From: Aminobacter sp. AP02
GTDB taxonomy: Bacteria > Pseudomonadota > Alphaproteobacteria > Rhizobiales > Rhizobiaceae
NCBI RefSeq assembly: GCF_003148805.1
Contig: NZ_QGGX01000015.1
Span: 62,001 to 126,000, forward strand
Direction of reading: 5' to 3'
DNA length: 64,000 nucleotides
Below the pieces are notes generated by a model. It made no database searches. It was given only the letters and a program-made list of their open reading frames with translations, and was not told the origin of the DNA. Below are positions 25,038 through 32,423 of this stretch, one piece after another. A program made the translations under genes and the position numbers. The first letter of the stretch is position 1, and each line of letters begins with the position of its first letter.

Positions 25038-25383
25038 CGAAACGGGACTATTGCCCGCGAAATCCAACTTTCAACACAATGCGCCATCATCGGGCGACCG
25101 CGGGTGTGATTTAGCCCGCCTCAGGCAACAGCCCCGCTGCCGAAAGGTGGTGGGGCTTTTTGTGTTTCAGGTCCAGTTCCGAATTCGCTTGCTTTATGAA
25201 CCTCGAACCTCCATACGAGGTCATCGGCTGCTGATCGGCTGGGAACGCTCTTCGAAATACGTTGGTGGGTTTCCCCTTTATGCAGCCGGATTTGCCCTGA
25301 TTGATGGTGCGCCGACCACGAATGTACCGGCGGTTCACATGTCTCAGGAATGAAGGGGAAGCGGGCATCACGGCCCGCTTTTT
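25038..25383. other. Gene-poor terminator region at end of late operon
   Basis: About 345 bp with two rho-independent terminators and no gene I can support. Open frames exist on both strands between the hairpins but have neither ribosome sites nor recognisable products. This is the natural end of the late transcript and a plausible boundary between phage structural genes and cargo. Confidence 0.5.
25130..25162 (+). terminator. Rho-independent terminator, end of late operon
   Basis: AGCCCC (25130-25135) pairs with GGGGCT (25152-25157), with additional pairing inside the stem, followed by a run of Ts. It closes the + strand lysis block. Confidence 0.75.
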
Positions 25384-25384
25384 T
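25360..25384 (+). terminator. Second rho-independent terminator
   Basis: AGCGGGC pairs with GCCCGCT around an ATCACG loop, with six Ts following. It abuts the minus-strand ligase fragment that ends at 25384 and could also act on that side. Confidence 0.75.
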
Positions 25385-25509
25385 CATTTCTGACTCCGGC
25401 TTTGGATCTGGGTCCGATAGCCGTCGTATTTGATCTCATGCGTCCAAGCTTCGCTCTCGGGCGGCTTGTCGACCAGAGTCGGGATGCAAGGCGGGATGAA
25501 TATCCCCAT
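25384..25509 (-). pseudogene. Truncated ATP-dependent DNA ligase (N-terminal fragment)
   Basis: A 41-residue frame starting at the ATG at 25509. It reads FIPPCIPTLVDKPPESEAW then THEIKYDGYRTQIQ, which is the start of a LigD/ligC-type ATP-dependent ligase including motif I, EIKYDGYR, with the adenylated Lys. A stop follows a few residues after motif I, so the catalytic domain is lost. It neighbours an SRAP repair gene, a pairing common in rhizobial accessory DNA, suggesting decay of a repair cassette. Confidence 0.7.
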
Positions 25510-25512
25510 GCC

Positions 25513-25704
25513 TCAAGGATAGGGCTGTGCGGCCATGACCCTATCGAGCCGCGGGCGAGACGGGCCATATAATTTCATTAGGCCTAAAGCCTGCCCGCGC
25601 GAGAGCCCGTACTTTTTCGCGAGCGCTCGGTCGGTGTAGACGTCGGCTGGCACATATAGGAACTCGAACATTTCGAGTTGGCGCTTGTCGGGTACGCTAA
25701 ACAT
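25513..25704 (-). CDS. Hypothetical small HTH-like protein
   Basis: 63 residues from ATG 25704, which has GGAAG upstream; an ATG at 25764 would add 20 residues but lacks a ribosome site. The centre looks like a helix-turn-helix (RALAKKYGLSRGQALGLMKLYG). The stop is three bases before the ligase fragment start, so the two form one transcription unit. The family is not recognised. Confidence 0.55.
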   Translation of the reverse strand: MFSVPDKRQLEMFEFLYVPADVYTDRALAKKYGLSRGQALGLMKLYGPSRPRLDRVMAAQPYP

Positions 25705-25913
25705 GGCTGGTTCTTCCCAACGCTTTCGACGCGTTGAAACGCCTAAGTCGTCAAATCGATCCATCGATATAACTTGGCCGGCGCCTCCCGGCTGAGTCTT
25801 CCAAAGCAGCGCCGGCCTGCGGACAGATTGCCGCCGCACCGAAACGCTATCAGGGCGTTGCTAGTGGTTCAAGAATTCGGCAGCGGCATTTTTGCGTCTT
25901 GGGCAACTAGACC

Positions 25914-26966
25914 CTATTGCTGGAGGCCAGGATAGGCCCATACGCCGGAGATGCGCATAAGATCGCGATAAACGACCATCCGTTCGTCGACCGAGACGGT
26001 AGCCGCCTCAGCAATTGACGGTGCATCCAAGGCAGCCACAGGTACAATACTTGTCGGCAGATCATATTGGCGAAGGGCTTCTTCAAGTAGGGTTCGCGCA
26101 CGCCGCATATGGCTTGAGCTCGTCACCAAAATCACCGTATCGGCGTTGTGACGCGCGAGCAAATTGGCGACGTTGAGCACATTGCCGACGGTATCTTTGG
26201 ACTTGTCCTCGATCAGGATGCGGTCGCGGTCAACGCCCTTCTCGACCAGCCACTTAGTCATGACGTCACCTTCTGTGACGCCACTTTTTGGAACGCCGCC
26301 GGTGACCATAATGCGCGCCGACGGGTTTGCCTCGGCCACTTTGAGCGCGACGCCAAGACGGTCGAGCAAGGGCTGCTCCGCGGTTCCATCGTCAGCCAAC
26401 GCGTAGCCAAGTGTGACTACCATTACGTTACCAGGCACCACAGGAACGTCAAAATTCTGCTTGTCGGCCATGATCTGCTCGGCGCGAATAAAGCGTTCGC
26501 GGTACGCTTCTGCCTGGTCGCGATCGAGTCCGGCCAATGCTTGATGAGCGAGGATTGCGATGGTTTCGTCATTGCGGATGCGGGCGATCGCCTCGAGCCA
26601 AGCCTGCGCATTGAAGGCGGTCGGGTCCTTGGCCAGAATTCCCTCAAAGGTGGAACGCGCATCGTCGAGCTTCTTCTGGATCACCTGTGTTGCGGCGACA
26701 GCATAGAGGAAGTCCAGACGTTCGGGAGCTAGCTTAGCCGCTTCGGCGAAAGCCTGCTCCACAACGTCGTAGCGGCCGTGCAGGGTTATACCCTTAAAGA
26801 CTTCCGCCTCGGCCTTCTTAACGTCGCCACCAGACCAATAATACTTCATGCCTGTGTCGACCAGTTCCTTGATGCGTGGAGCATCGGCCTGGTCAAAGGC
26901 GTATGCCGGCGACAAGGCGATCAACGCAAGGAATGCAGCGGATCCGAGCAGAGCAAGTCGTTTGAT
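25914..26966 (-). CDS. YdcF-family (DUF218) exported protein with ATC start
   Basis: About 350 residues. N-terminal signal peptide (KRLALLGSAAFLALIAL then SPAYA), a TPR-like helical part, then the YdcF/SanA domain with VVTLGYALADDG, MVTGGVPKSGVTEGDVM, a DTVGNVLNVANL helix and VTSSSHMRRA. These proteins act at the envelope; the substrate is unknown. The signal peptide can only be included if translation starts at an ATC (26964-26966), placed seven bases after GGGAG. The first accepted start, TTG 26924, falls inside the signal peptide. The start codon may have mutated from ATG. Confidence 0.75.
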   Translation of the reverse strand: MKRLALLGSAAFLALIALSPAYAFDQADAPRIKELVDTGMKYYWSGGDVKKAEAEVFKGITLHGRYDVVEQAFAEAAKLAPERLDFLYAVAATQVIQKKLDDARSTFEGILAKDPTAFNAQAWLEAIARIRNDETIAILAHQALAGLDRDQAEAYRERFIRAEQIMADKQNFDVPVVPGNVMVVTLGYALADDGTAEQPLLDRLGVALKVAEANPSARIMVTGGVPKSGVTEGDVMTKWLVEKGVDRDRILIEDKSKDTVGNVLNVANLLARHNADTVILVTSSSHMRRARTLLEEALRQYDLPTSIVPVAALDAPSIAEAATVSVDERMVVYRDLMRISGVWAYPGLQQ

Positions 26967-27189
26967 TTCAAATCTCCCAAAGACAACCTAGCGCTATTGG
27001 CGATGAGTAACGAGAAAATGACAGCCCGCTGCCATTCACCCTTCCGATCTGCGATACCCAGAACATCCCATATGCCCTGAGCTAGGGTGATCGTAGGTGC
27101 GGCCGGATTTTCGTCAATACGAACATCAAAGGCATGCTGCAGTCTGAATAGGGGAGGCCGCGCTGCGCAAGTCCGATCACGGAGGGCCG

Positions 27190-27954
27190 TCAGATCAACG
27201 TCGGTTGGGCTCGACCCTCAACGATCTGGCTTGGTGGGAGATCAACAATCGTCAGCAATTCGTCGGGCAGGGGGCGCTGCAGCGCTTTCGCTTCTTGCCA
27301 GGGCGCCGTCAGCCAGGTCTCGATTTCCTCAGGCGTGGTCAGTATGACCGGCATTGCCTTGGAATGGATAGGCCGAACAACGCCGTTCGGATCGGTGGTC
27401 AGAAAGGCATAGACCTCCCAATCGAGCACGCCGTCGCGGATGGTTCGGGCACCCCGCCAAGGTGTCCAGAGCCCGGCGAACACCGCCAGCGGCTTGCTTT
27501 CGTTGAGGGCGAACCAGAAGTTCCGATGCTGGCCGGTGTCTGGATCTTTGTCGCCATCCGTCGGGCTAGGCTCTGCGAAGCTGGTAAATGGGACGACGCA
27601 GCGATTGCCGACGCCGAGCCATTGAGCCCAGTGCTTGCTGTCGGTCTTGCGGATATTGGTGACGCCGCGGTCGGGCTCCTTCGCCAACAGATCGTTGAAA
27701 TCGACCGTCTGGCCTTTGGCCTGCAACTTCTGCGCGCGCTTCTTGGTTGCCTCGAACATCACCTTCAACGAGGTCGGCATGCCCCAATTCAGCATTGCCA
27801 GCTGGCGGCGCCCTTCGAAGTTTCTCACCACTGGCCCATTGCGACCGGGATAGACGTCAAGCGAAGGCTCAAGGTTGCCCGCGATATCGTCGAATAGCTT
27901 GGCCAGTCCACGGATGGCGTCCTGGGTGGTGGTGATGTTGTAGAGGTTGCACAT
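27190..27954 (-). CDS. SRAP / YedK-HMCES abasic-site crosslinking protein
   Basis: 254 residues from ATG 27954, which puts the catalytic Cys at position 2 (MCNLYN). Other family features are the TNIRKTDSKHW segment, the VPFTSFAEP strand with its Glu, and HSKAMPVIL with the active-site His. SRAP proteins form a covalent link with abasic sites in single-stranded DNA to protect replication forks. The gene is divergent from the next one, across a LexA-type GTTC-N7-GTTC box, consistent with SOS control. A ribosome-site-poor upstream extension is ignored because Cys2 defines the start. Confidence 0.9.
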   Translation of the reverse strand: MCNLYNITTTQDAIRGLAKLFDDIAGNLEPSLDVYPGRNGPVVRNFEGRRQLAMLNWGMPTSLKVMFEATKKRAQKLQAKGQTVDFNDLLAKEPDRGVTNIRKTDSKHWAQWLGVGNRCVVPFTSFAEPSPTDGDKDPDTGQHRNFWFALNESKPLAVFAGLWTPWRGARTIRDGVLDWEVYAFLTTDPNGVVRPIHSKAMPVILTTPEEIETWLTAPWQEAKALQRPLPDELLTIVDLPPSQIVEGRAQPTLI

Positions 27955-28031
27955 CGGCCAAAGCCTGCCTTGTCTCATAGCCTTAGGTCAACGGGAATTT
28001 GCCAGTTGTGAATTGACTCGGCAAGGCAAAT

Positions 28032-28046
28032 GTTCCTATTTTGTTC
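28032..28046. promoter_or_regulatory. LexA/SOS box (GTTC-N7-GTTC)
   Basis: GTTC at 28032-28035 and GTTC at 28043-28046 are separated by seven AT-rich bases, the alphaproteobacterial LexA operator layout. The box ends two bases before the ATG at 28049, and 78 bp from the SRAP start on the other strand, so it could repress both genes. Confidence 0.7.
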
Positions 28047-28048
28047 GC

Positions 28049-28351
28049 ATGCCCTCGCCGTACAGATCAAAGCCATATCCGCTCTCCAACCTAAATGATG
28101 GGAGGCAATTTGTTCGCGTCCGTTGCGCCTATTGCAGTCGCACGCACCACTACTATCCGACTGACCTTATTCAGGTTTTCGGGGATGTGGACGTCGATTC
28201 ACTGATGGGGCGAATAAAGTGCGAAGCCGGGGATCACGGGCAAATGAGGGTCGACACGGTGTATCCATCCGGCGCGGAGGCGGTAGGGATGACGATCCGA
28301 CGTCTGGTCTCGATCGAAATAAGGCGCATACCTGTGTGGCGGGAAAAATGA
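28049..28351 (+). CDS. Conserved small protein divergent from SRAP gene
   Basis: 100 residues from ATG 28049. The opening PYRSKPYPLSNLNDGRQFVRV and a CAYC...CEAG pair of Cys-containing segments suggest a small zinc ribbon, followed by a Val/Ile/Arg-rich end. I have seen this pattern in rhizobial accessory regions but know no function. The LexA-type box immediately upstream argues for a DNA-damage role with SRAP. Confidence 0.7.
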   Translation: MPSPYRSKPYPLSNLNDGRQFVRVRCAYCSRTHHYYPTDLIQVFGDVDVDSLMGRIKCEAGDHGQMRVDTVYPSGAEAVGMTIRRLVSIEIRRIPVWREK

Positions 28352-28372
28352 CGGGCGCGAGGGAATAGCCCA

Positions 28373-28636
28373 ATGCCGATGCTGTCTGAATTCCCGTCCG
28401 AAAAGGTCATTGTCTCGTGCGAAAAATGCGGGATGTGGAAGCAGTACGACCGAGACGCGATGGTCCGAACCGGGGGAGATCGCACACTGGCGCACTTGCT
28501 CGATGAGATTGTCGCGCGCGTGGGCTGCCCAAAAGCTAAAAGCCTGAGCGTCTATGACCGGTGCGGAGCCAAGTACGAGGATCTGCTAGCCCTGATGGGC
28601 GGCGGAAATGCGTATGCGAAGGCGAAGGGCGGGTGA
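28373..28636 (+). CDS. Small CxxC protein
   Basis: 87 residues with a CEKC motif near residue 16 and further Cys in GCPK and DRCG, giving a possible zinc knuckle. It follows the previous gene by 21 bp in the same direction and may share its promoter. The function is unknown. The C terminus is Gly/Lys-rich. Confidence 0.6.
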   Translation: MPMLSEFPSEKVIVSCEKCGMWKQYDRDAMVRTGGDRTLAHLLDEIVARVGCPKAKSLSVYDRCGAKYEDLLALMGGGNAYAKAKGG

Positions 28637-28679
28637 GGGCTGTTGGGGCTGCCGTGTTCTTTCGGGTGCATGGGCAGTA

Positions 28680-28691
28680 GTTCGATCGAAC
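28680..28691. promoter_or_regulatory. 12-bp palindrome upstream of HEPN-like gene
   Basis: GTTCGATCGAAC is a perfect palindrome in the 119-bp gap before the HEPN-like gene. It could be an operator for a dimeric regulator, such as the nearby XRE protein; no partner is proven. Confidence 0.3.
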
Positions 28692-28755
28692 ACGAGGCAG
28701 GCCGCTGCTTGTCAGGTTGCGCCGCGTATGTTTTTTCAAGGGGGGGGGGATTCAC

Positions 28756-29355
28756 ATGCTGACCAAAACCGCGCTGCTCGAACTCGACGCTGAAACGCGA
28801 ACCTTTGCTCTTGTTGGAGCCTTCATCGGCTATTTTGCCCTTCTCGAGCAAGGCATTGAGAGTGCACTAGGCGAAGTAGTCGGCGTGGATGGAGTGCGTC
28901 GAGCGATTATCGGCCGGAACATGGGGTTCGATGACAAAATCAAGACCCTGCGTACGTTGGTCGATCTTTTTATTACTGATAAGGTGGAAGCAAAGCGATT
29001 TGACGATTTGGCCAAGCGCGCCAGAAAGTGTGGCGAACTCCGCAACATAGTGGCGCATACGCCATTTCGTCAGAGCTCCACTTCAGATGGAGCAGAGTTT
29101 TTCCCAATTTCCGCGAGCAGCAAGCTTGAGTTTCCTGACATGGACTGGTCGATCGACGACTTCCTGATGCAAATCGACAGCATCAATCAGATCGACAACG
29201 ACTTAAGGTCTCTCGAGAAGCGCATGTCACTACAACGTATTGCTGAAGCCCTTATGCAGGTGCCCGACGCCAACGATGCTCGTGGGGAGCGGGCTGCTGC
29301 CGTGGGCGGCCTCTTCGGCCTCGGCTCGGCTCTCCTGAAAGACAATGACCCCTGA
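28756..29355 (+). CDS. HEPN-like protein, possible abortive-infection RNase
   Basis: 199 residues from ATG 28756. It is all-helical, with LVGAFIGYFALLEQGIESAL near the N terminus and RNIVAH in the middle, which fits the RX4-6H signature of HEPN ribonuclease domains. The C-terminal part is coiled coil plus a Gly-rich tail. HEPN proteins are common in toxin-antitoxin and phage-defence systems. A G10 tract (28740-28749) lies six bases before the ATG and could change translation by slippage. HEPN assignment rests on one motif plus fold, so it is tentative. Confidence 0.6.
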   Translation: MLTKTALLELDAETRTFALVGAFIGYFALLEQGIESALGEVVGVDGVRRAIIGRNMGFDDKIKTLRTLVDLFITDKVEAKRFDDLAKRARKCGELRNIVAHTPFRQSSTSDGAEFFPISASSKLEFPDMDWSIDDFLMQIDSINQIDNDLRSLEKRMSLQRIAEALMQVPDANDARGERAAAVGGLFGLGSALLKDNDP

Positions 29356-29430
29356 TAAGCCTTGGCTTCCACGTCTGATTACCTTCTTGTCTTTACATCA
29401 CCGCCGGGACTTTTTCAGAGGGAATTGCAA

Positions 29431-29556
29431 ATGGCTCGACTTGGACAGAAGCCGCACATTAGAAACATCAAGGGTAAAAGCGGTTCGGCCACGACCAGAA
29501 CAATCCGCGCGGGCGGAAAGCCGAAGCCTACGAAGTCAGCGCTAAAGAAGAGCTAG
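29431..29556 (+). CDS. Tiny basic protein
   Basis: 41 residues from ATG 29431 with GAGGG eight bases upstream. Almost one third of the residues are Lys or Arg, with several Gly and Thr (GKSGSATTRTIRAGGKPKPT). It probably binds nucleic acid or an acidic partner. It follows the HEPN-like gene by 75 bp in the same direction and might be a partner of it; no family recognised. Confidence 0.5.
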   Translation: MARLGQKPHIRNIKGKSGSATTRTIRAGGKPKPTKSALKKS

Positions 29557-29675
29557 TTGCCTTAATCAGCAGATCGGCCAGGTTTGAGGGATGTCCCGCT
29601 GTTCTTCGATGCGTTCGGCGTCGGTCATGGGGTGTCCTAACTCGCTGTCAATTGTCTGCAGCTACACGCTCGGCG

Positions 29676-30794
29676 ATGACGACTATCAATATTTCCCGTC
29701 GAGAACTCTACGAAAAGGTCTGGGCCGCTCCACTGCAAAAAGTCGCGGATGCCCTCGACTGCGACTACTGGCGGTTGAGAGCGGCCTGCATCGAACGGCA
29801 TGTCCCTCTCCCGCCAAAAGGCTACTGGATGAAGGTAGCTCACGGGAAAGCACTCCCTGAGCGTCCGGCTCTTCCCGACCATCCTAGTGGGTATAACGCG
29901 GTACCGCTTCACGTTGGTGATGCGGCCGAGAAAGCGCAGATCGCGGCCCGACGTTCGCTTGCGCAAGAGATCGTCGAATCGCTTGGCCCCATCAGAGTTC
30001 CATCTCGCCTGGTCAACCCCCATCCCGCAGTTGCCGAGATAATCGCAGATCCGTCTCGTTGGCCAATCCCGCGCGAGATGCGCGCTGCTCTGACCAAACC
30101 TCCGAGCGATTGCCTTCGGCGCGCGTTCCGTTTCTTAAATGTTATTGCTCGGGCCGAGGCGCAGGGCTTTACGGTTCGCGGAGGGGCAGACGGTGGTCTG
30201 ATTATTTCGTCTGAGTATCGCAACACGACCATTCGCGTACGAGAAAAGCTGAAGCGGGTAGCAATTCAGCTGCCGAGAGATCCACATGATCGCTATGCAG
30301 ATCTAACGTCAAAGAACCGGTCGGACGATGGCTACCAACTGCAACCAAGCGGTTTGCTGGAAATCCAGCTTTACGGTGGTAAGTGGGCTGAGGAGCCCAA
30401 GGACGACTTGGAGGCCAGCCTTCCGCACTTGATTGCGCGTCTCGTCAGCGACCGTGAGTATGACAAAGAACGGGCTGCATCGGCTGCGGAGCGGGAGCGG
30501 CTTCGCCAGATAGAGTCGCGCAAGCGGGCAAAAGCGAAGAAGATCGCGGATCAAGAGGCGTTGGCCTTTGGCGAGTTCCTCGAGATGTCTGTTCGTTGGA
30601 CAGCGACGACCCAAGCGCGTGCATTCGTTGCCGCCATTGGCGCTGCCGGACCAAGTTCTGCAAACACTTCAACCTTGGAGTGGCTTGTCAGTAAGCTGGA
30701 TGCGCATGATCCCCTACAGGATGGCCCTGACAAAGTGCTCGAAAGGCTCAGTGCGGTGCGAGACGACATAGGAGAGTGGAAGGATATGGACTAG
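29676..30794 (+). CDS. Conserved island protein with N-terminal HTH-like 'PPKGYW' domain
   Basis: 372 residues from ATG 29676. The N-terminal 60 contain SRRELYEKVWAAPLQKVADALDCD and RHVPLPPKGYWMKVAHGK, a conserved domain met in genomic islands next to defence or recombination genes and probably DNA-binding. The middle is alpha/beta, and residues about 265-300 form a charged coiled coil (RAASAAERERLRQIESRKRA). The biochemical role is not known. No ribosome site is obvious. Confidence 0.65.
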   Translation: MTTINISRRELYEKVWAAPLQKVADALDCDYWRLRAACIERHVPLPPKGYWMKVAHGKALPERPALPDHPSGYNAVPLHVGDAAEKAQIAARRSLAQEIVESLGPIRVPSRLVNPHPAVAEIIADPSRWPIPREMRAALTKPPSDCLRRAFRFLNVIARAEAQGFTVRGGADGGLIISSEYRNTTIRVREKLKRVAIQLPRDPHDRYADLTSKNRSDDGYQLQPSGLLEIQLYGGKWAEEPKDDLEASLPHLIARLVSDREYDKERAASAAERERLRQIESRKRAKAKKIADQEALAFGEFLEMSVRWTATTQARAFVAAIGAAGPSSANTSTLEWLVSKLDAHDPLQDGPDKVLERLSAVRDDIGEWKDMD

Positions 30795-30890
30795 GGCGTC
30801 GAAAGCCATCGCTTTGTTGTGGATACCGTCGATTGCAGAGGACATTGCATTTGGGGCGTGAGTGAATAGTCCGAGCGATATGGGGCAGCG

Positions 30891-31619
30891 ATGACCGAAA
30901 CCAAGTCGAACACTGGTCCTGGTGGTCTCATCCTCAGTGATGAGGAGAGCAAGGCACTCCAAGAAGTGGCCAAGACCGCAAGCAAATATGAGCAGGCGGC
31001 TCGTGAACTCGGCGCATTCGTCGGGTCCGTAATTGGGCACCCCCTGCGACAGGCCGGTGGTCTATTGGGCGATTCACTTGGAATACTGCGTCTTGAAATG
31101 GCCCTCCGATACAAGGGGCGAGTAGATCGGATCATGCACGAGCGCGGCTTAAGCGGCCCACAGCGTGAAATTCCCTTATCGGTAGCCTATCCGTTGCTTG
31201 AGGCTGCCTCAATTGAAGAGGACGAGCAGCTTCAGGAAATGTTCGCCCAATTGCTGGTGAATGCGATCGACGGCAATGTCGGGGGGTACATACCAAAATC
31301 ATTCGTTGAAACCATTCGCAAGATGTCCCCCTTGGAGGCACTGATCTTGAACCGGATGGTAGATGCACCGCCCACAAGTGTTGGCGATGGGGGCATGATG
31401 TACACCGGGCGCCTGCCGGACGACTATTTAGATAGTCCAGCGGCAATTGACGGAGGAGAGCCGGAACCTAGGGCAGATGTCGCTTTGGCTCTATCATCCC
31501 TCATAGCGGCTGGGTGTGTTGGCGCTATGCTTCGCATGAACGGCTCGTACGACATTGCTGAGGCGCGGGTGACAGAGTTCGGTCAAGCATTGGTGCGGGC
31601 CTGCAGATCGCCTGCGTAG
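30891..31619 (+). CDS. DUF4393 / Abi-alpha family protein
   Basis: 242 residues. The DUF4393 layout is clear: a short N-terminal helix, the Gly-rich amphipathic LGAFVGSVIGHPLRQAGGLLGDSL, then LRLEMALRYKGRVDRIMHERGL and PLLEAASIEEDEQLQEMFAQLLVNA. The family includes 'Abi-alpha' abortive-infection proteins and membrane-associated defence proteins. It stands alone downstream of the PPKGYW gene and upstream of an XRE regulator. Defence activity is inferred from family and place. Confidence 0.78.
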   Translation: MTETKSNTGPGGLILSDEESKALQEVAKTASKYEQAARELGAFVGSVIGHPLRQAGGLLGDSLGILRLEMALRYKGRVDRIMHERGLSGPQREIPLSVAYPLLEAASIEEDEQLQEMFAQLLVNAIDGNVGGYIPKSFVETIRKMSPLEALILNRMVDAPPTSVGDGGMMYTGRLPDDYLDSPAAIDGGEPEPRADVALALSSLIAAGCVGAMLRMNGSYDIAEARVTEFGQALVRACRSPA

Positions 31620-31644
31620 GCATTCACTGTTGCTGGCGCGGGGC

Positions 31645-31884
31645 TCAGCCCTGCCGCTCTTTGAGCCTCACGCCAGGGCCATTGCCGTTCTGATCGATGA
31701 ACATCACGCCGGCCGCCTCAAGGGCGGCGCGGATGTCACGCAGCGTCCTTTCATAGGGCGTCGACTTTTCAGCTTCGAAATTGGCGAGCGTTGCTCGACC
31801 GACTCCCGCTGCTTCGCAGAGATCGGATTGCGACCATGCTAGCAGGGCACGTGCGGCGCGGCATTGTGCAGCTGTAGTGGGCAT
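31645..31884 (-). CDS. XRE-family transcriptional regulator
   Basis: 79 residues, a single helix-turn-helix domain with RALLAWSQSDLCEAAGVGRATLANFEAEK and a short C-terminal extension ending GVRLKERQG. It is divergent from the 116-residue gene across about 100 bp with palindromic TGCAT sequences, so it likely regulates both. The small size fits an antitoxin or phage-type repressor. Confidence 0.85.
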   Translation of the reverse strand: MPTTAAQCRAARALLAWSQSDLCEAAGVGRATLANFEAEKSTPYERTLRDIRAALEAAGVMFIDQNGNGPGVRLKERQG

Positions 31885-31909
31885 TATGGCTAACTCGATA
31901 CTTTTTGCA

Positions 31910-31943
31910 TTGACTTGGCATCGGACGATGCAATATGCATTGA
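31910..31943. promoter_or_regulatory. Divergent operator/promoter between XRE and 116-residue gene
   Basis: Contains ATGCA-ATA-TGCAT, a perfect 5-bp inverted repeat (31928-31940), and a TTGACT that could be a -35 element. TGCAT half-sites recur on both sides. The position between divergent starts makes it the natural binding site for the XRE protein. Confidence 0.45.
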
Positions 31944-31987
31944 GTCATACCAAATGCATCGCATCGACGCAACGAGGAGCCCGCATC

Positions 31988-32338
31988 ATGCTTAACAGCC
32001 CGTTACCGCAGGGAACATACGGACAGTCAGTCACAGACCTGGCTAAGCGCTATCACGCAGTTACGGCTCTCTACGCGATGTGCCCTTGGGTCGACGATGC
32101 GATGGACCGGATATGCGAGGCGGCCGAGATCGTTGAGCATGAGATTTTCAATACGGCTTCCGCTGACTTCAGCGAGATCGCAATCAAGCTCCGCATCCTT
32201 GCCGACAAGGCGGATGATACATCGTCGCTCCATGACATGCAGGGCAGGGTGAGAGACATTGCTGGCGAGTGGGACAGGCTGCTCGGCGTGGGGCAAGCGG
32301 CCGTGCATAAGCTGGACGCCTTCTTGAAGGCCGCTTGA
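31988..32338 (+). CDS. Small helical protein divergent from XRE regulator
   Basis: 116 residues from ATG 31988, which has GAGGAG eight bases upstream. It is entirely helical and acidic, with YHAVTALYAMCPWVDDAMDRI and a C-terminal amphipathic segment. The family is unknown. Divergent arrangement with an XRE regulator is seen in toxin-antitoxin and phage control pairs. It ends seven bases before the tRNA-like element. Confidence 0.6.
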   Translation: MLNSPLPQGTYGQSVTDLAKRYHAVTALYAMCPWVDDAMDRICEAAEIVEHEIFNTASADFSEIAIKLRILADKADDTSSLHDMQGRVRDIAGEWDRLLGVGQAAVHKLDAFLKAA

Positions 32339-32345
32339 TCGAATC

Positions 32346-32423
32346 GCCCCTGTACCGGCGCGGGACTTCTAGCCCGTGAGCCGTAATTGGATGATGCGCG
32401 TTCGAATCGCGCCAGGGGCTCCA
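32346..32423 (+). tRNA. tRNA-like element, non-canonical
   Basis: 78 nt with a perfect 7-bp acceptor stem (GCCCCTG at 32346-32352 with CAGGGGC at 32413-32419), T8-A9, discriminator T, an encoded CCA, and a 5-bp T arm around the consensus loop TTCGAAT. The centre does not give D and anticodon arms. Instead it folds into one long hairpin (6 bp, 32359-32364 with 32373-32378, extended by 3 bp beyond a bulge) with loop ACTTCTAG. It may be a degenerate tRNA, a prophage-altered tRNA end or a tRNA mimic. Confidence 0.4.

Noticed and set aside
25051-25353. 100-codon frame between the two terminators
   Set aside because: No ribosome site, no recognisable domain, overlaps terminator hairpin.
29566-29628. 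20-codon minus-strand frame starting MTDAERIEEQRD
   Set aside because: Weak ribosome site and no known family; could be a remnant but cannot be supported.
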